From Chrysosporum bergii ANA360D (lineage in GTDB: Bacteria; Cyanobacteriota; Cyanobacteriia; Cyanobacteriales; Nostocaceae): DNA of 50,382 bases. Where the stretch lies: the NCBI RefSeq assembly GCF_029891735.1, contig NZ_JANQDH010000114.1:1-50382 (forward strand). Direction: 5' to 3'. Under the pieces are notes generated by a model, which saw nothing but the letters and a program-made list of their open reading frames with translations, did no database searches and was not told where the DNA came from. Position 1 is the stretch's first letter; every line of letters begins with the position of its first letter. A program made the translations under genes and the position numbers. This document shows positions 18,778-27,538 of the stretch, one piece after another.

Positions 18778-19151
18778 CATTTCCCCTGGTTAAAACACAG
18801 GGGATTCTCAACTGATGTTGCTAGGCGGTCATCAGACACGCTACGAATCGCACACGATATGATTTATTAAATTCATATTGTATCGGGGGTGTCAAAGCTC
18901 CCCTACCCAGCTTGACTAAGATTATACTTAGCTGTGTGACTAGTTGAATTGGCATCTTATGGGTTTTTCACCAATTTATGGATGTTTTTTTGATTTTAAC
19001 TGAACAAAAATGCTTTGAGAATACCCATCGCCTTTTGTTAAGGCTACCACAGGATAAATCCTGTTGATCCGCGTTTCATCCCCTAGGCTTTAGCTTAGGG
19101 TTTCTCACGCTCCCATGTTTTGATAGAATATATCTTGCGGGAACATTACTG
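18778..19151. other. Hairpin-rich non-coding region upstream of arsR
   Basis: Five hairpins lie in this gap: CCCCTG/CAGGGG (18783-18803), CTAAG/CTTAG (18916-18931), GCCTT/AAGGC (19030-19044), ACAGGA/TCCTGT (19049-19064) and CCCTAGGC/GCTTAGGG (19081-19100). The last, followed by TTTCTCACGC, looks like hairpins I remember at ends of cyanobacterial IS200/IS605 elements. No ORF is convincing. It is either an element remnant or a structured leader of arsR. Confidence 0.5.
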
Positions 19152-19481
19152 ATGCCTACCCCCTCTGCCACCAATGCTGATCTAATTATTGCTGGTTTTC
19201 ATGCCCTTTCCGATCCCATCAGGATGGGGGTAGTGGAAATGTTACAAAAGCAAGAACAGTGTGTGTGTGACTTGTGCAATGCTCTGGGGGTGAGTCAGTC
19301 TAAACTATCTTTTCACCTCAAAACTCTCAAAGAAGCTAATTTAGTTAACGCACGTCAACAAGGACGTTGGATTTACTACAGTTTAAATGTGGCTCAATTT
19401 CGTGTACTAACAGCCTATTTAGCTGATTACGGTAGCTTAGAAAACATTTCTCCTGCCCGATGCTGTGATCAATTTTCCTGA
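19152..19481 (+). CDS. arsR: ArsR-family arsenic-responsive repressor
   Basis: The 109-residue winged-helix protein carries the arsenite-sensing Cys cluster in the recognition region (C37-V-C39-D-L-C42, the ELCVCDLC-type motif) and a helix-turn-helix (GVSQSKLSFHLKTLKEANLV). A second cysteine pair (C104, C105) near the C-terminus could add a ligand. It should release operator DNA on binding As(III). It precedes a GAPDH and an ArsJ gene on the same strand, the known arsenate-efflux arrangement. Start ATG 19152. Confidence 0.92.
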   Translation: MPTPSATNADLIIAGFHALSDPIRMGVVEMLQKQEQCVCDLCNALGVSQSKLSFHLKTLKEANLVNARQQGRWIYYSLNVAQFRVLTAYLADYGSLENISPARCCDQFS

Positions 19482-19534
19482 AAAATCAATTTTTTTTCAT
19501 GAAGTTTTGTATAGATTAGGTGAATGTAGGTTGA

Positions 19535-19561
19535 CATATCAACTTTTTTTGAAATGATATG
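19535..19561. promoter_or_regulatory. Inverted repeat, candidate ArsR operator before gap/arsJ
   Basis: CATATCA (19535-19541) and TGATATG (19555-19561) form a perfect inverted repeat whose half-sites are 20 nt apart centre to centre (two helical turns). It lies about 90 nt before the GAPDH start and 54 nt after arsR. Assignment to ArsR is inference from position. Confidence 0.45.
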
Positions 19562-19649
19562 AATATCACCAGTAACATCACCCCAACATGGGTTTAGTCA
19601 TTGGTCATAAAAGCTAACAACTATTCTATCTGAGCTAGTAGAAAAACTG

Positions 19650-20660
19650 ATGAAAGTTCGTGTAGGAATCAATGGATTTGGTAGAATTGGCAGACTGGCT
19701 CTGCGGGCTGCATGGGGTTGGACGGAATTAGAATTTGTTCATATCAACGAAATTAAAGGTGGGGCTGTCACAGCTGCACACTTGCTGAAGTTTGATTCTG
19801 TTCATGGGCGTTGGACACCAGAAGTAGAAGCACTGGGAGAAAGGGTCTTAATTGAGGGAAAATGTCTCAGTTTTAGTGAATATGCTCAACCTGGAGAAGT
19901 TCCTTGGGATGAGTTGGGTGTTGATTTAGTGCTGGAATGTTCCGGTAAGTTCAGAACACCTACCACCCTCCACCCGTACTTTGACAGAGGAGTAAAAAAA
20001 GTAATAGTCGCTGCTCCGGTGAAGGAGAAAGCCTTAAATGTGGTCATGGGGGTTAATGACCACCTTTATAATCCTAAAGAACATCATTTGCTAACTGCTG
20101 CTTCCTGTACTACTAACTGTTTGGCTCCAGTAGTAAAAGTTATACATGAAGGTTTGGGAATTAAGCATGGAATCATCACCACCATTCATGACAATACCAA
20201 TACTCAAACTATCGTCGATGCGCCTCATAAAGATTTGCGTCGGGCGCGAGCTACAAGCTTATCTCTCATTCCCACAACCACAGGATCAGCAACAGCAATT
20301 GGCTTGATTTATCCTGAACTCAACGGCAAACTCAACGGTTTAGCCGTGAGAGTACCATTACTTAACGCTTCCTTAACAGACTGTGTGTTTGAAGTAGTGC
20401 GACCCACTACAGTAGATGAGATTAATAGCTTATTAAAAGCTGCTGCGGAACGAGAACCACTCAAAGGCATCTTAGGCTATGAGGAGCGTCCTTTAGTATC
20501 AATTGATTACAAAGATGATCCTCGTTCTTCTATTATTGATGCCCCTTCCACAATGGTGGTGAATGAAACCCAGGTGAAAATACTGGCTTGGTATGACAAC
20601 GAATGGGGTTACGCCAATCGCATGGTTGAACTCGCCCGTAAGGTGGCGTTGAGTTATTAG
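19650..20660 (+). CDS. ArsJ-associated glyceraldehyde-3-phosphate dehydrogenase
   Basis: This 336-residue GAPDH has the Rossmann start ([16 protein letters not shown]), the catalytic Cys153 in [10 protein letters not shown] and the C-terminal [15 protein letters not shown]. In arsJ operons this enzyme accepts arsenate in place of phosphate and makes the unstable 1-arseno-3-phosphoglycerate, which ArsJ exports. Its position between arsR and arsJ makes that role much more likely than central glycolysis. The product is cytoplasmic. Confidence 0.93.
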   Translation: MKVRVGINGFGRIGRLALRAAWGWTELEFVHINEIKGGAVTAAHLLKFDSVHGRWTPEVEALGERVLIEGKCLSFSEYAQPGEVPWDELGVDLVLECSGKFRTPTTLHPYFDRGVKKVIVAAPVKEKALNVVMGVNDHLYNPKEHHLLTAASCTTNCLAPVVKVIHEGLGIKHGIITTIHDNTNTQTIVDAPHKDLRRARATSLSLIPTTTGSATAIGLIYPELNGKLNGLAVRVPLLNASLTDCVFEVVRPTTVDEINSLLKAAAEREPLKGILGYEERPLVSIDYKDDPRSSIIDAPSTMVVNETQVKILAWYDNEWGYANRMVELARKVALSY

Positions 20661-20753
20661 CGAGACTTAAACATTTTTGAAGAATAAATCAGTCTTAAAC
20701 CATTACAGGTAAGGAAAACACATCTAAGGATATACCAACAAATTAGTAAATTC

Positions 20754-22016
20754 ATGACTTTTTCTACAGCTTCTCGCGCCAATCTCAAGAATTATATTCT
20801 TGTCACCCTTGCCTATTGGGGCTTTACCATCACCGATGGTGCTTTAAGAATGCTGGTACTGCTGTATTTTGACAGTATTGGCTACACACCACTACAAATC
20901 GCGTCCCTGTTTCTGTTCTATGAAATCTTTGGCGTTGTTACTAACTTTTTAGGTGGTTGGATTGGCTCTCAATTGGGGTTAAAAGTAACTCTCTATACTG
21001 GTATTGGCTTACAGGTTTTTTCTTTACTGATGCTGTCAGGGCTAAATCCAAACTGGGCAGAGTGGGTTGCAGTAGGTTATGTGATGGTAGCTCAAGCATT
21101 TTCTGGGATTGCTAAAGACCTAACTAAAATGAGTTCTAAAAGTGCCATTCGCTTGGTTGTACCCCAAGAAGCCCAATCATCTTTATTTAAGTGGGTGGCG
21201 GTGTTAACTGGTTCCAAGAATGCTCTCAAAGGTGTGGGCTTTTTTGTTGGTAGTGTGTCATTGGCGGCTTTTGGCTTTATCAATGCCTTATTAATCATGG
21301 CAGGAGGACTGTTTTTGATTATGTTTACTGGGTTAATGTTGCCCAGTGGTATGGGTAAAATTAAGTCCAAAGTTAGGTTTAACCAAATTTTTTCTAAAAG
21401 CAAAGAAATTAATATTCTGTCTGCGGCCAGATTTTTTCTTTTTGGTTCGCGGGATGTTTGGTTTGTAGTGGGGTTGCCAGTTTTCTTACGGGGAACTTTA
21501 AAATGGTCGTTTTATCAGGTTGGTGGGTTTTTGGCTTGTTGGGTGATTGGCTACGGAGTTATTCAGTTTTTAGCCCCCATGGTAATGCAAAAATTTGGTT
21601 CTGGCCAGCCGCCAAAATCAAAGACTATTCAGTTTTGGACATTTACCCTCACAGCAGTTCCCGCAGCGATCGCTATGGCTTTACAATTAGGCATACCTGG
21701 CAACATAGCAATTATTGGGGGTTTACTGGTATTTGGTGTAGTCTTTGCTTTTAATTCAGCAGTTCATTCCTACCTAGTTTTAGCTTTCACCGATGACGAT
21801 AAGGTGGCGCTAAATGTGGGCTTTTACTATATGGCTAACTCAGGCGGTCGATTAGCCGGCACAGTTTTATCAGGGTTAGTTTTTGAATATTTCAATTTAG
21901 TGGGTTGTTTGTGGACATCCATGTTGTTAGTTTTAGCAGCAGGATTGGTTTCTCTCAAACTACCTGACCCCAAACCGGCCAAAGAGATCGCCTGGAAATC
22001 CGAAGGTGGTGAGTAG
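20754..22016 (+). CDS. arsJ: Organoarsenical (1-arseno-3-phosphoglycerate) exporter, MFS
   Basis: The 420-residue membrane protein shows around ten to twelve hydrophobic segments. Its N-terminus (NYILVTLAYWGFTITDGALRMLVLLYF) matches ArsJ, the major-facilitator exporter of 1-arseno-3-phosphoglycerate. Other typical blocks are SGIAKDLTKMSSKSAIR and FNSAVHSYLVLAF. With the GAPDH 93 nt upstream it forms a two-protein arsenate-detoxification route that needs no arsenate reductase. Start ATG 20754. No other ars gene (arsB, acr3, arsC) is in the window. Confidence 0.94.
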   Translation: MTFSTASRANLKNYILVTLAYWGFTITDGALRMLVLLYFDSIGYTPLQIASLFLFYEIFGVVTNFLGGWIGSQLGLKVTLYTGIGLQVFSLLMLSGLNPNWAEWVAVGYVMVAQAFSGIAKDLTKMSSKSAIRLVVPQEAQSSLFKWVAVLTGSKNALKGVGFFVGSVSLAAFGFINALLIMAGGLFLIMFTGLMLPSGMGKIKSKVRFNQIFSKSKEINILSAARFFLFGSRDVWFVVGLPVFLRGTLKWSFYQVGGFLACWVIGYGVIQFLAPMVMQKFGSGQPPKSKTIQFWTFTLTAVPAAIAMALQLGIPGNIAIIGGLLVFGVVFAFNSAVHSYLVLAFTDDDKVALNVGFYYMANSGGRLAGTVLSGLVFEYFNLVGCLWTSMLLVLAAGLVSLKLPDPKPAKEIAWKSEGGE

Positions 22017-22035
22017 GTAGCATCAACCAAGTATA

Positions 22036-22120
22036 TGGCGAATTTTGCCCAGTTGAGGTACATTTGTAGCGAGCAGGACGCTCGCAATACAAGACGATGA
22101 TTTACATTTGTACCTCACGC
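22036..22120. repeat. Dispersed MITE-like repeat, copy 1
   Basis: GCGAATTTTGCCCAGTTGAG at 22038 begins an 82-nt unit ending CCTCACG at 22119. TGAGGTACAT (22054-22063) and TTGTACCTCA (22108-22117) are inverted, and a central palindrome GCGAGC-AGGAC-GCTCGC spans 22069-22085. A second copy with the same ends lies at 42431-42510. Confidence 0.8.
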
Positions 22121-22139
22121 TTATTGAGAAAGGAAATAA

Positions 22140-22838
22140 TTAAACTGCCAAAAACTTTTGAATCACATCATGACTCAGTTCCTGGGTGGAACCAGAGGCG
22201 ACAATACCACCTTTTTGCATGGCGTAATAATAGTCCGCTTGACGGACAAAGTGTAAGTGTTGTTCTACCAATAAAACAGAAATGCCTTTGGTTTCAACGA
22301 TGCGACGAACTGCGGCTTCAATTTCCAGGATAATTGAGGGTTGAATACCTTCCGTGGGTTCATCTAATACGAGTAACTGAGGTTGTCCCATTAAAGCACG
22401 AGCGATCGCTAATTGTTGTTGCTGTCCACCACTCAAATCACCACCCATGCGGGACAGCATTGTTTTTAACACAGGAAACAGGCTAAAAATTTCTGCGGGA
22501 ATTTCTGCTTTCTTTGCCGGTTTTTGTCTAGCTTCTAACCCTAAAAGCAAATTTTCTTTGACTGTCAAACGGGGAATAATCTCTCGTCCCTGGGGAACAT
22601 AACCAATACCCATTTTTGCCCTTTGATCTGGAGATTTGCTGTTGATTAATTCCCCGTCCAAATGAATTGTGCCATTGCGGGGTGAGAGTAAACCCATAAT
22701 TGTTTTTAACAGCGTTGTTTTACCCACACCATTGCGTCCAATTAAGCACACCATTTGCCCATGTGGTATTGTTAAATCTACGTTACGTAAAATATGGCTT
22801 TCACCGTAGTAAACGTTAAGTTGAGAAATTTTTAACAT
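22140..22838 (-). CDS. urtE: Urea ABC transporter ATP-binding protein UrtE
   Basis: This 232-residue ABC ATPase has Walker A (GRNGVGKTTLLK), signature (LSGGQQQQLAIARAL), Walker B (LLVLDEPTEG) and the switch His in LLVEQHLHFV. With UrtD it powers urea import through UrtB/UrtC. It is LivF-like, the usual type for UrtE, and is the last gene of the urt operon. A strong AAAGGAGG ribosome site lies directly upstream of ATG 22838. Confidence 0.94.
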   Translation of the reverse strand: MLKISQLNVYYGESHILRNVDLTIPHGQMVCLIGRNGVGKTTLLKTIMGLLSPRNGTIHLDGELINSKSPDQRAKMGIGYVPQGREIIPRLTVKENLLLGLEARQKPAKKAEIPAEIFSLFPVLKTMLSRMGGDLSGGQQQQLAIARALMGQPQLLVLDEPTEGIQPSIILEIEAAVRRIVETKGISVLLVEQHLHFVRQADYYYAMQKGGIVASGSTQELSHDVIQKFLAV

Positions 22839-22858
22839 GATCCTCCTTTGAGTAATTT

Positions 22859-23602
22859 TTATTCTTGTTCTCCTAGATATACTTGGATCACACGGGGGTC
22901 ATTTTGAACTTCTGCAAAACTGCCTTCACATAAAACTGAGCCTTCATGTAGGACTGTAACTTTTTGGGCAATTTGACGCACAAATTCCATATCATGTTCA
23001 ATCACTAAAATTGAATGACTCTGGGCTAGTGTTGACAGTAGTTGACCGATGTTATGGGTTTCTTCATCTGTCAAGCCTGCAACTGGTTCATCAACGAGTA
23101 ATAAATCTGGGGACTGTGCAACTAACATCCCGATTTCTAAACGTTGCTTTTCTCCGTGGGAAAGTAAACCGGCGGTGATGTCTGCTTTAGAGGTTAAACC
23201 AACTGTTTCTAATAACCCTTTTATGCTGTTTTTTTCCCCAGGATGAGAACGCCCAAATAAAGTAGAAACAACATTTTTATCGCGGTTGCAGGTAATTTCT
23301 AAGTTTTCCCGAGGCGTTAAATTTAAATAAATTCGGGGTGTTTGGAATTTGCGCCCAATACCTAACCGAGCGATTTGATATTCAGGTAAAGAACCCAGGT
23401 TTTTTCCCTTAAATAAAACTCTACCCATGGTTGGTTTTACCTTACCTGTGATTACATCTAGAAAAGTAGTCTTTCCAGCACCGTTTGGTCCAATTACTAC
23501 CCGCAATTCTCCCGCATCCATGGTGAAATTCAGTTGGTTGATGGCTTTAAAACCGTCAAAACTCACCGTAACATTTTCAGTTTCCAAAATTTTGGCGTTC
23601 AT
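22859..23602 (-). CDS. urtD: Urea ABC transporter ATP-binding protein UrtD
   Basis: This 247-residue LivG-like ABC ATPase shows Walker A (GPNGAGKTTFLD), signature (LSHGEKQRLEIGM), Walker B (LLLVDEPVAGL) and LVIEHDMEFVRQ. Its first 26 nt overlap the end of urtC, which points to translational coupling. It is the second ATPase of the urea importer. Confidence 0.94.
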   Translation of the reverse strand: MNAKILETENVTVSFDGFKAINQLNFTMDAGELRVVIGPNGAGKTTFLDVITGKVKPTMGRVLFKGKNLGSLPEYQIARLGIGRKFQTPRIYLNLTPRENLEITCNRDKNVVSTLFGRSHPGEKNSIKGLLETVGLTSKADITAGLLSHGEKQRLEIGMLVAQSPDLLLVDEPVAGLTDEETHNIGQLLSTLAQSHSILVIEHDMEFVRQIAQKVTVLHEGSVLCEGSFAEVQNDPRVIQVYLGEQE

Positions 23603-24701
23603 GTTCCGCTTCTGGGTCTTTTTCTAAAGAGGGATATGTAGCAATTTTTTGACGACGCGGGTGGAAAAAAGGCATTTTTTGACCTTGTAACCAGCCCATG
23701 ATGCCATCAGGTAGGACAGTAACAACAACTAAAAACAGCGCGCCCTGGAAAAATAGCCAAATTTCAGCAAATTGTTCACTAAAGAAAGTGCGGGCATAAT
23801 TGACTAACAAAGTTCCCACAACAGCCCCAGTTAAAGTAGCACGTCCCCCCACAGCTACCCAAATCACCATTTCAATAGAAAAGCCAATATCCATTGATCT
23901 GGGTGATACAGAACCACTTTGGAGAGTGTAAAATGCTCCTGCTATGCCAGCGATCGCACCGGAAACTGCAAACACTAAAACTTTAAACTCTGTGGGATTA
24001 TAGCCGGAAAATCTCACCCGACTTTCATCATCTCGAATAGCTACCAATAACCTGCCAAAGCGTCCACTTGTCAACCAGCGACAAATACCATAGGTAGCTG
24101 CCAGAACAATTACTGTTAGGGTGTAAAAAACAAATTGTGTTTCCGTATCACTAACAGTTGCACCAAAAAAGGTTTGAAAACCTGTCAGTCCGTTTGTACC
24201 ATTAAACAGTTTTTGTTGACCATTAAAAAAATTAAAGAAGATAATCACTGCTGCTTGGGTGAGTATAGAAAAGTAAACTCCCTTTAAGCGATTACGAAAT
24301 ACTAAATAGCCCAACAATCCCGCCAGTAAAGCAGGAATCAACACCACAGCCACTATAGCCACGGGAAAGGAATAAAAAGGTTGCCAAAACCAAGGAAGTT
24401 CTGTAACCCCATACAATCCCATAAAGTCCGGCAGTTCACCAGGGGGAACTTGTAATTTCAGGTACATAGCGATAGCATATCCACCCAAACCGAAGAAAAT
24501 TCCGTGTCCCAAACTCAACAGCCCGGTATAACCCCAAATCAAGTCTAGACCTAAAGCCACAATAGCCAATGATAAAAATCGCCCCAGTAAATTCAAGCGA
24601 AAGGCTGACAGCATGGCTGGCATAATCAAAATTAGGAGCATGGCCAGAGCCACTACTACCCCAACTTCAATTAAAATTGACTTTCCTCCTTGACTCCTCA
24701 T
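23577..24701 (-). CDS. urtC: Urea ABC transporter permease UrtC
   Basis: The 374-residue LivM-like permease has about nine membrane segments and typical blocks (DLIWGYTGLLSLGHGIFFGLGGYA; VAIRDDESRVRFSGYNPTEFK; SIEMVIWVAVGGRATLTGAVVGT). It pairs with UrtB to form the membrane channel of the urea importer. It lies 27 nt downstream of urtB and overlaps urtD. Confidence 0.94.
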   Translation of the reverse strand: MRSQGGKSILIEVGVVVALAMLLILIMPAMLSAFRLNLLGRFLSLAIVALGLDLIWGYTGLLSLGHGIFFGLGGYAIAMYLKLQVPPGELPDFMGLYGVTELPWFWQPFYSFPVAIVAVVLIPALLAGLLGYLVFRNRLKGVYFSILTQAAVIIFFNFFNGQQKLFNGTNGLTGFQTFFGATVSDTETQFVFYTLTVIVLAATYGICRWLTSGRFGRLLVAIRDDESRVRFSGYNPTEFKVLVFAVSGAIAGIAGAFYTLQSGSVSPRSMDIGFSIEMVIWVAVGGRATLTGAVVGTLLVNYARTFFSEQFAEIWLFFQGALFLVVVTVLPDGIMGWLQGQKMPFFHPRRQKIATYPSLEKDPEAEHERQNFGN

Positions 24702-24728
24702 TCTCCAGTTCCTCTGTGCCTTTGTGGT

Positions 24729-25907
24729 TTAAACGTCAACAGTGCGACCCTTAGGAGCAAAAATTCCCGCAGGTTTCCACTGTAAAAACGCGATAATTAG
24801 TGCAAATACTAACACCTTCGCCATACTTGTGGTGGCAAAGAAATTCAACAAATCTGCTAAAGGCTGGATAGGAGAAAATAAAAAAGCCAGAGTTCCAGAA
24901 CCAATTAAGAAATTAGCCGTACCAATTCCCAAAGCCGCTAAAATAGTTCCTGCCAAATTACCTACACCACCCACAACCACAACCATAAAGGTGTCAATGA
25001 TATAATTTTGTCCAGTATTTGGACCCACTGAACCGAGTAAACTGATGGCACAACCAGCCACACCAGCCAACCCCGAACCCAAAGCAAAAGTAATGGCATC
25101 GACCTTTTTTGTTGGGATACCTAAACAAGCACTCATACTGCGGTTTTGGGTGACAGCGCGAATTCTTAAACCCCAGTTAGAACCCTGTAAAAACAGATAA
25201 GTTCCCGCGACACAAACTATGGTCAAAGCAATAATAAATAATCTAGCAAATGGCAATTGGACACCAATTAAAGATATCCCCTCTTGCAACCAACTAGGAG
25301 CAGTGACATCTACATTTTGAGCGCCAAACCAAGGTAGAGTTAATGCTTGCTGATTGCTAAATAAATTACCCGTTACTATTGCTATACCCAAAGATAAGAA
25401 TAACAACACCGCCACCGCCCAATTACGAACTTTACCCAAATTACTGCGGTAATTTAAAATTTGTAACCCTCCAAAAAACAACAAAGAAAACAACACTATG
25501 CCAATTACTAACAACCAATTCACACTGCGAACAAACTGCTGACATATCAAACTCACCCCCCAAGTTGCTAGGAGAGTTTCTAAAGGTCGTCCGTAAAGAT
25601 AACGAATCACACCCCGTTCTAAAATCAAACCCAAAACAGCAGTGAATAGAAAAGAAATGATCAAAGCCAAAAATATATAAAATTCAAACCACACCCCGCC
25701 CAACTCTTTGCAGCCATTTTGGACAACAAATGTTGCATAAGCGCCGAACATCATCAATTCACCATGGGCCATATTAATAACGCCCATCAACCCAAATATA
25801 ATGGCTAGTCCCAAAGCAGCAATTAATAATACTGCTCCGATACTAATGCCATTAAATAAAGCCTCTAAGAAACCTACTAACACTCTTTTATCCTCAATAG
25901 ACATCAT
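24729..25907 (-). CDS. urtB: Urea ABC transporter permease UrtB
   Basis: The 392-residue LivH-like permease shows repeated membrane segments and the motifs LAIIFGLMGVINMAHGELMMFGAYA, LRIRAVTQNRSMSACLGI and MVVVVGGVGNLAGTILAALGIG. It is the partner of UrtC. A heptamer-repeat hairpin sits in the 40-nt gap between it and urtA. Confidence 0.94.
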   Translation of the reverse strand: MMSIEDKRVLVGFLEALFNGISIGAVLLIAALGLAIIFGLMGVINMAHGELMMFGAYATFVVQNGCKELGGVWFEFYIFLALIISFLFTAVLGLILERGVIRYLYGRPLETLLATWGVSLICQQFVRSVNWLLVIGIVLFSLLFFGGLQILNYRSNLGKVRNWAVAVLLFLSLGIAIVTGNLFSNQQALTLPWFGAQNVDVTAPSWLQEGISLIGVQLPFARLFIIALTIVCVAGTYLFLQGSNWGLRIRAVTQNRSMSACLGIPTKKVDAITFALGSGLAGVAGCAISLLGSVGPNTGQNYIIDTFMVVVVGGVGNLAGTILAALGIGTANFLIGSGTLAFLFSPIQPLADLLNFFATTSMAKVLVFALIIAFLQWKPAGIFAPKGRTVDV

Positions 25908-25939
25908 TAGTCATTAGCCAATGACTAATGACTAATGAC
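25904..25939. repeat. Heptamer tandem repeat forming an inverted repeat between urtA and urtB
   Basis: TCATTAGTCATTAG (25904-25917) is the exact reverse complement of CTAATGACTAATGA (25925-25938), both built of the 7-nt unit ATGACTA. It could fold into a long hairpin in the urtA-urtB mRNA. Confidence 0.8.
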
Positions 25940-25947
25940 AGATGACA

Positions 25948-27255
25948 TTAAACTTGTTTGTACTTACCGCCTTTAGCCGGATCTGACCAATCACAACTAA
26001 AGCCCTGAGTCTCTTTTACAAATTGATTCCAAGGAATTGGATCAACTGCCGTAGGGGTAGCATAGACAATATCAAATAAACCATCTTGTCTGACTTCACC
26101 AATGCGGACAATTTTGGATAAGTGGTGATTGGCATTCATTGTCACTGTACCCTCCGGCGCATCTATGGTTTGACCGTAGGCTGCTCCTCGGACTTTATCT
26201 AAATCAGTAGTGCCTGCTTTTTCCACTGCTTGTTTCCACAAGTAAACTGCGATGTATGCCGCTTCCATGGGGTCATTAATTACCCGGTCTGCACCATACT
26301 CTTTTTTGAAAGCTGCCACAAACTTTTGATTAGCAGGTGTGTCTACTGTTTGAAAATAATTCCAAGCAGCATAGTGACCTTGGAGATATTCAACACCAAT
26401 GGCTTTAACTTCTTCTTCTGCAATACTCACAGACATAGAAGGATACTTGTCTGGTGTTAATCCCGCCCCTTTTAATTGTTTGAAGAAAGCAACATTGCTA
26501 TCACCATTTAGAGTGTTGTAAATCACCCCACCGTTGGGCAGCGCTTGCTTAATTTTTGAGATAATAGGTGTAACTTCGACGTTGCCTAATGGTAAGTAAT
26601 CTTCACCAACGGTTTTTCCGCCTAAAGCTTCTAGTTGGGCTTTAATGATGGTGTTAGCAGTACGGGGAAAAACGTAGTCAGAGCCAACTAAAAAGAACTC
26701 TTTGCCCTTATTTTTCAATAGCCAATCAACGGAAGGTTCAATTTGTTGATTTGGGGCAGCACCAGTATAGAAAATGTTTTTAGAACATTCTTGACCTTCA
26801 TACTGGACTGGATACCAGAGCATATGGTCTTTACTCTCAAATACTGGCTTGACATTCTTGCGACTAGCAGAAGTCCAACAACCAAAAATGACAGCTACTT
26901 GATCCTGGTCAATTAGTTTGGTAGCTTTTTCCCTGAAGGTATCCCAGTTAGAGGCACCATCTTCAACCATGGGTGTAATTTGTTTACCTAAAATCCCACC
27001 AGCAGCGTTAATTTCTTTAATGGCTAATTGTTCAGCATCCACAACGCTTTTTTCACTAATAGCCATAGTGCCACTCAGGGAGTGCAAAATCCCCACCTTG
27101 ATGCTGTCACCACTACCAGTGGCGGTAGGGGAAGAACCAGAGGGACTCTCCGTAGCGGTTGGGGAGTTGTTGGCGCAGGCTTTGAGTAAAAGGCTACTGC
27201 CAATAGTTGCAGAACTGTAGATGAAGAACCGCCGTCTGTTAAATTTTTGACTCAT
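25948..27255 (-). CDS. urtA: Urea ABC transporter substrate-binding protein UrtA
   Basis: The 435-residue periplasmic-binding protein has a twin-arginine-like start ([19 protein letters not shown]) and a lipobox (LLKAC, Cys at about 27), so it is probably an exported lipoprotein. A Ser/Thr/Pro-rich linker follows, then the type I binding fold ([63 protein letters not shown]), which is UrtA-specific. It captures urea outside the cell and delivers it to UrtBC. First gene of the operon; an NtcA-type box lies 183 nt upstream. Confidence 0.96.
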   Translation of the reverse strand: MSQKFNRRRFFIYSSATIGSSLLLKACANNSPTATESPSGSSPTATGSGDSIKVGILHSLSGTMAISEKSVVDAEQLAIKEINAAGGILGKQITPMVEDGASNWDTFREKATKLIDQDQVAVIFGCWTSASRKNVKPVFESKDHMLWYPVQYEGQECSKNIFYTGAAPNQQIEPSVDWLLKNKGKEFFLVGSDYVFPRTANTIIKAQLEALGGKTVGEDYLPLGNVEVTPIISKIKQALPNGGVIYNTLNGDSNVAFFKQLKGAGLTPDKYPSMSVSIAEEEVKAIGVEYLQGHYAAWNYFQTVDTPANQKFVAAFKKEYGADRVINDPMEAAYIAVYLWKQAVEKAGTTDLDKVRGAAYGQTIDAPEGTVTMNANHHLSKIVRIGEVRQDGLFDIVYATPTAVDPIPWNQFVKETQGFSCDWSDPAKGGKYKQV

Positions 27256-27437
27256 ATTTTGATGGATTTTCTTCGATAGAAATAGCTAACTCACAGGACA
27301 CTGACAGCATTAATCTTTAACCTGTCATATTAGTGGGTTATTTTACTATTTAATTGTCATATACTATACATATTTTCCTGTTAACGTCAATACCCTGACC
27401 AAAATGCTAAATTTCTAGAAGAGGGCAATAAATAAAT

Positions 27438-27451
27438 GTAGTGAATATTAC
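27438..27451 (-). promoter_or_regulatory. NtcA-type binding site upstream of urtA
   Basis: GTA-GTGAATAT-TAC is an exact GTA-N8-TAC NtcA consensus. It is placed 183 nt from the urtA start. On the minus strand a TAGAAA-like -10 lies about 20 nt further, near the spacing of NtcA-activated promoters. The urt operon is known to be nitrogen-controlled in Anabaena, which fits. Confidence 0.65.
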
Positions 27452-27538
27452 CCCCCTGGTAGGATACAAATCAGCAAAATATATATAAATATATATAAGG
27501 CTAAGATATGTATTTTATGTAATTGTTACGTAATATCA

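Noticed and set aside
21092-21754. ORFs on other frames inside arsJ
   Set aside because: They are shadows of a well-conserved membrane protein gene.
25379-25645. Plus-strand ORF opposite urtB
   Set aside because: Antisense to conserved permease sequence, no ribosome site, no recognisable domain.
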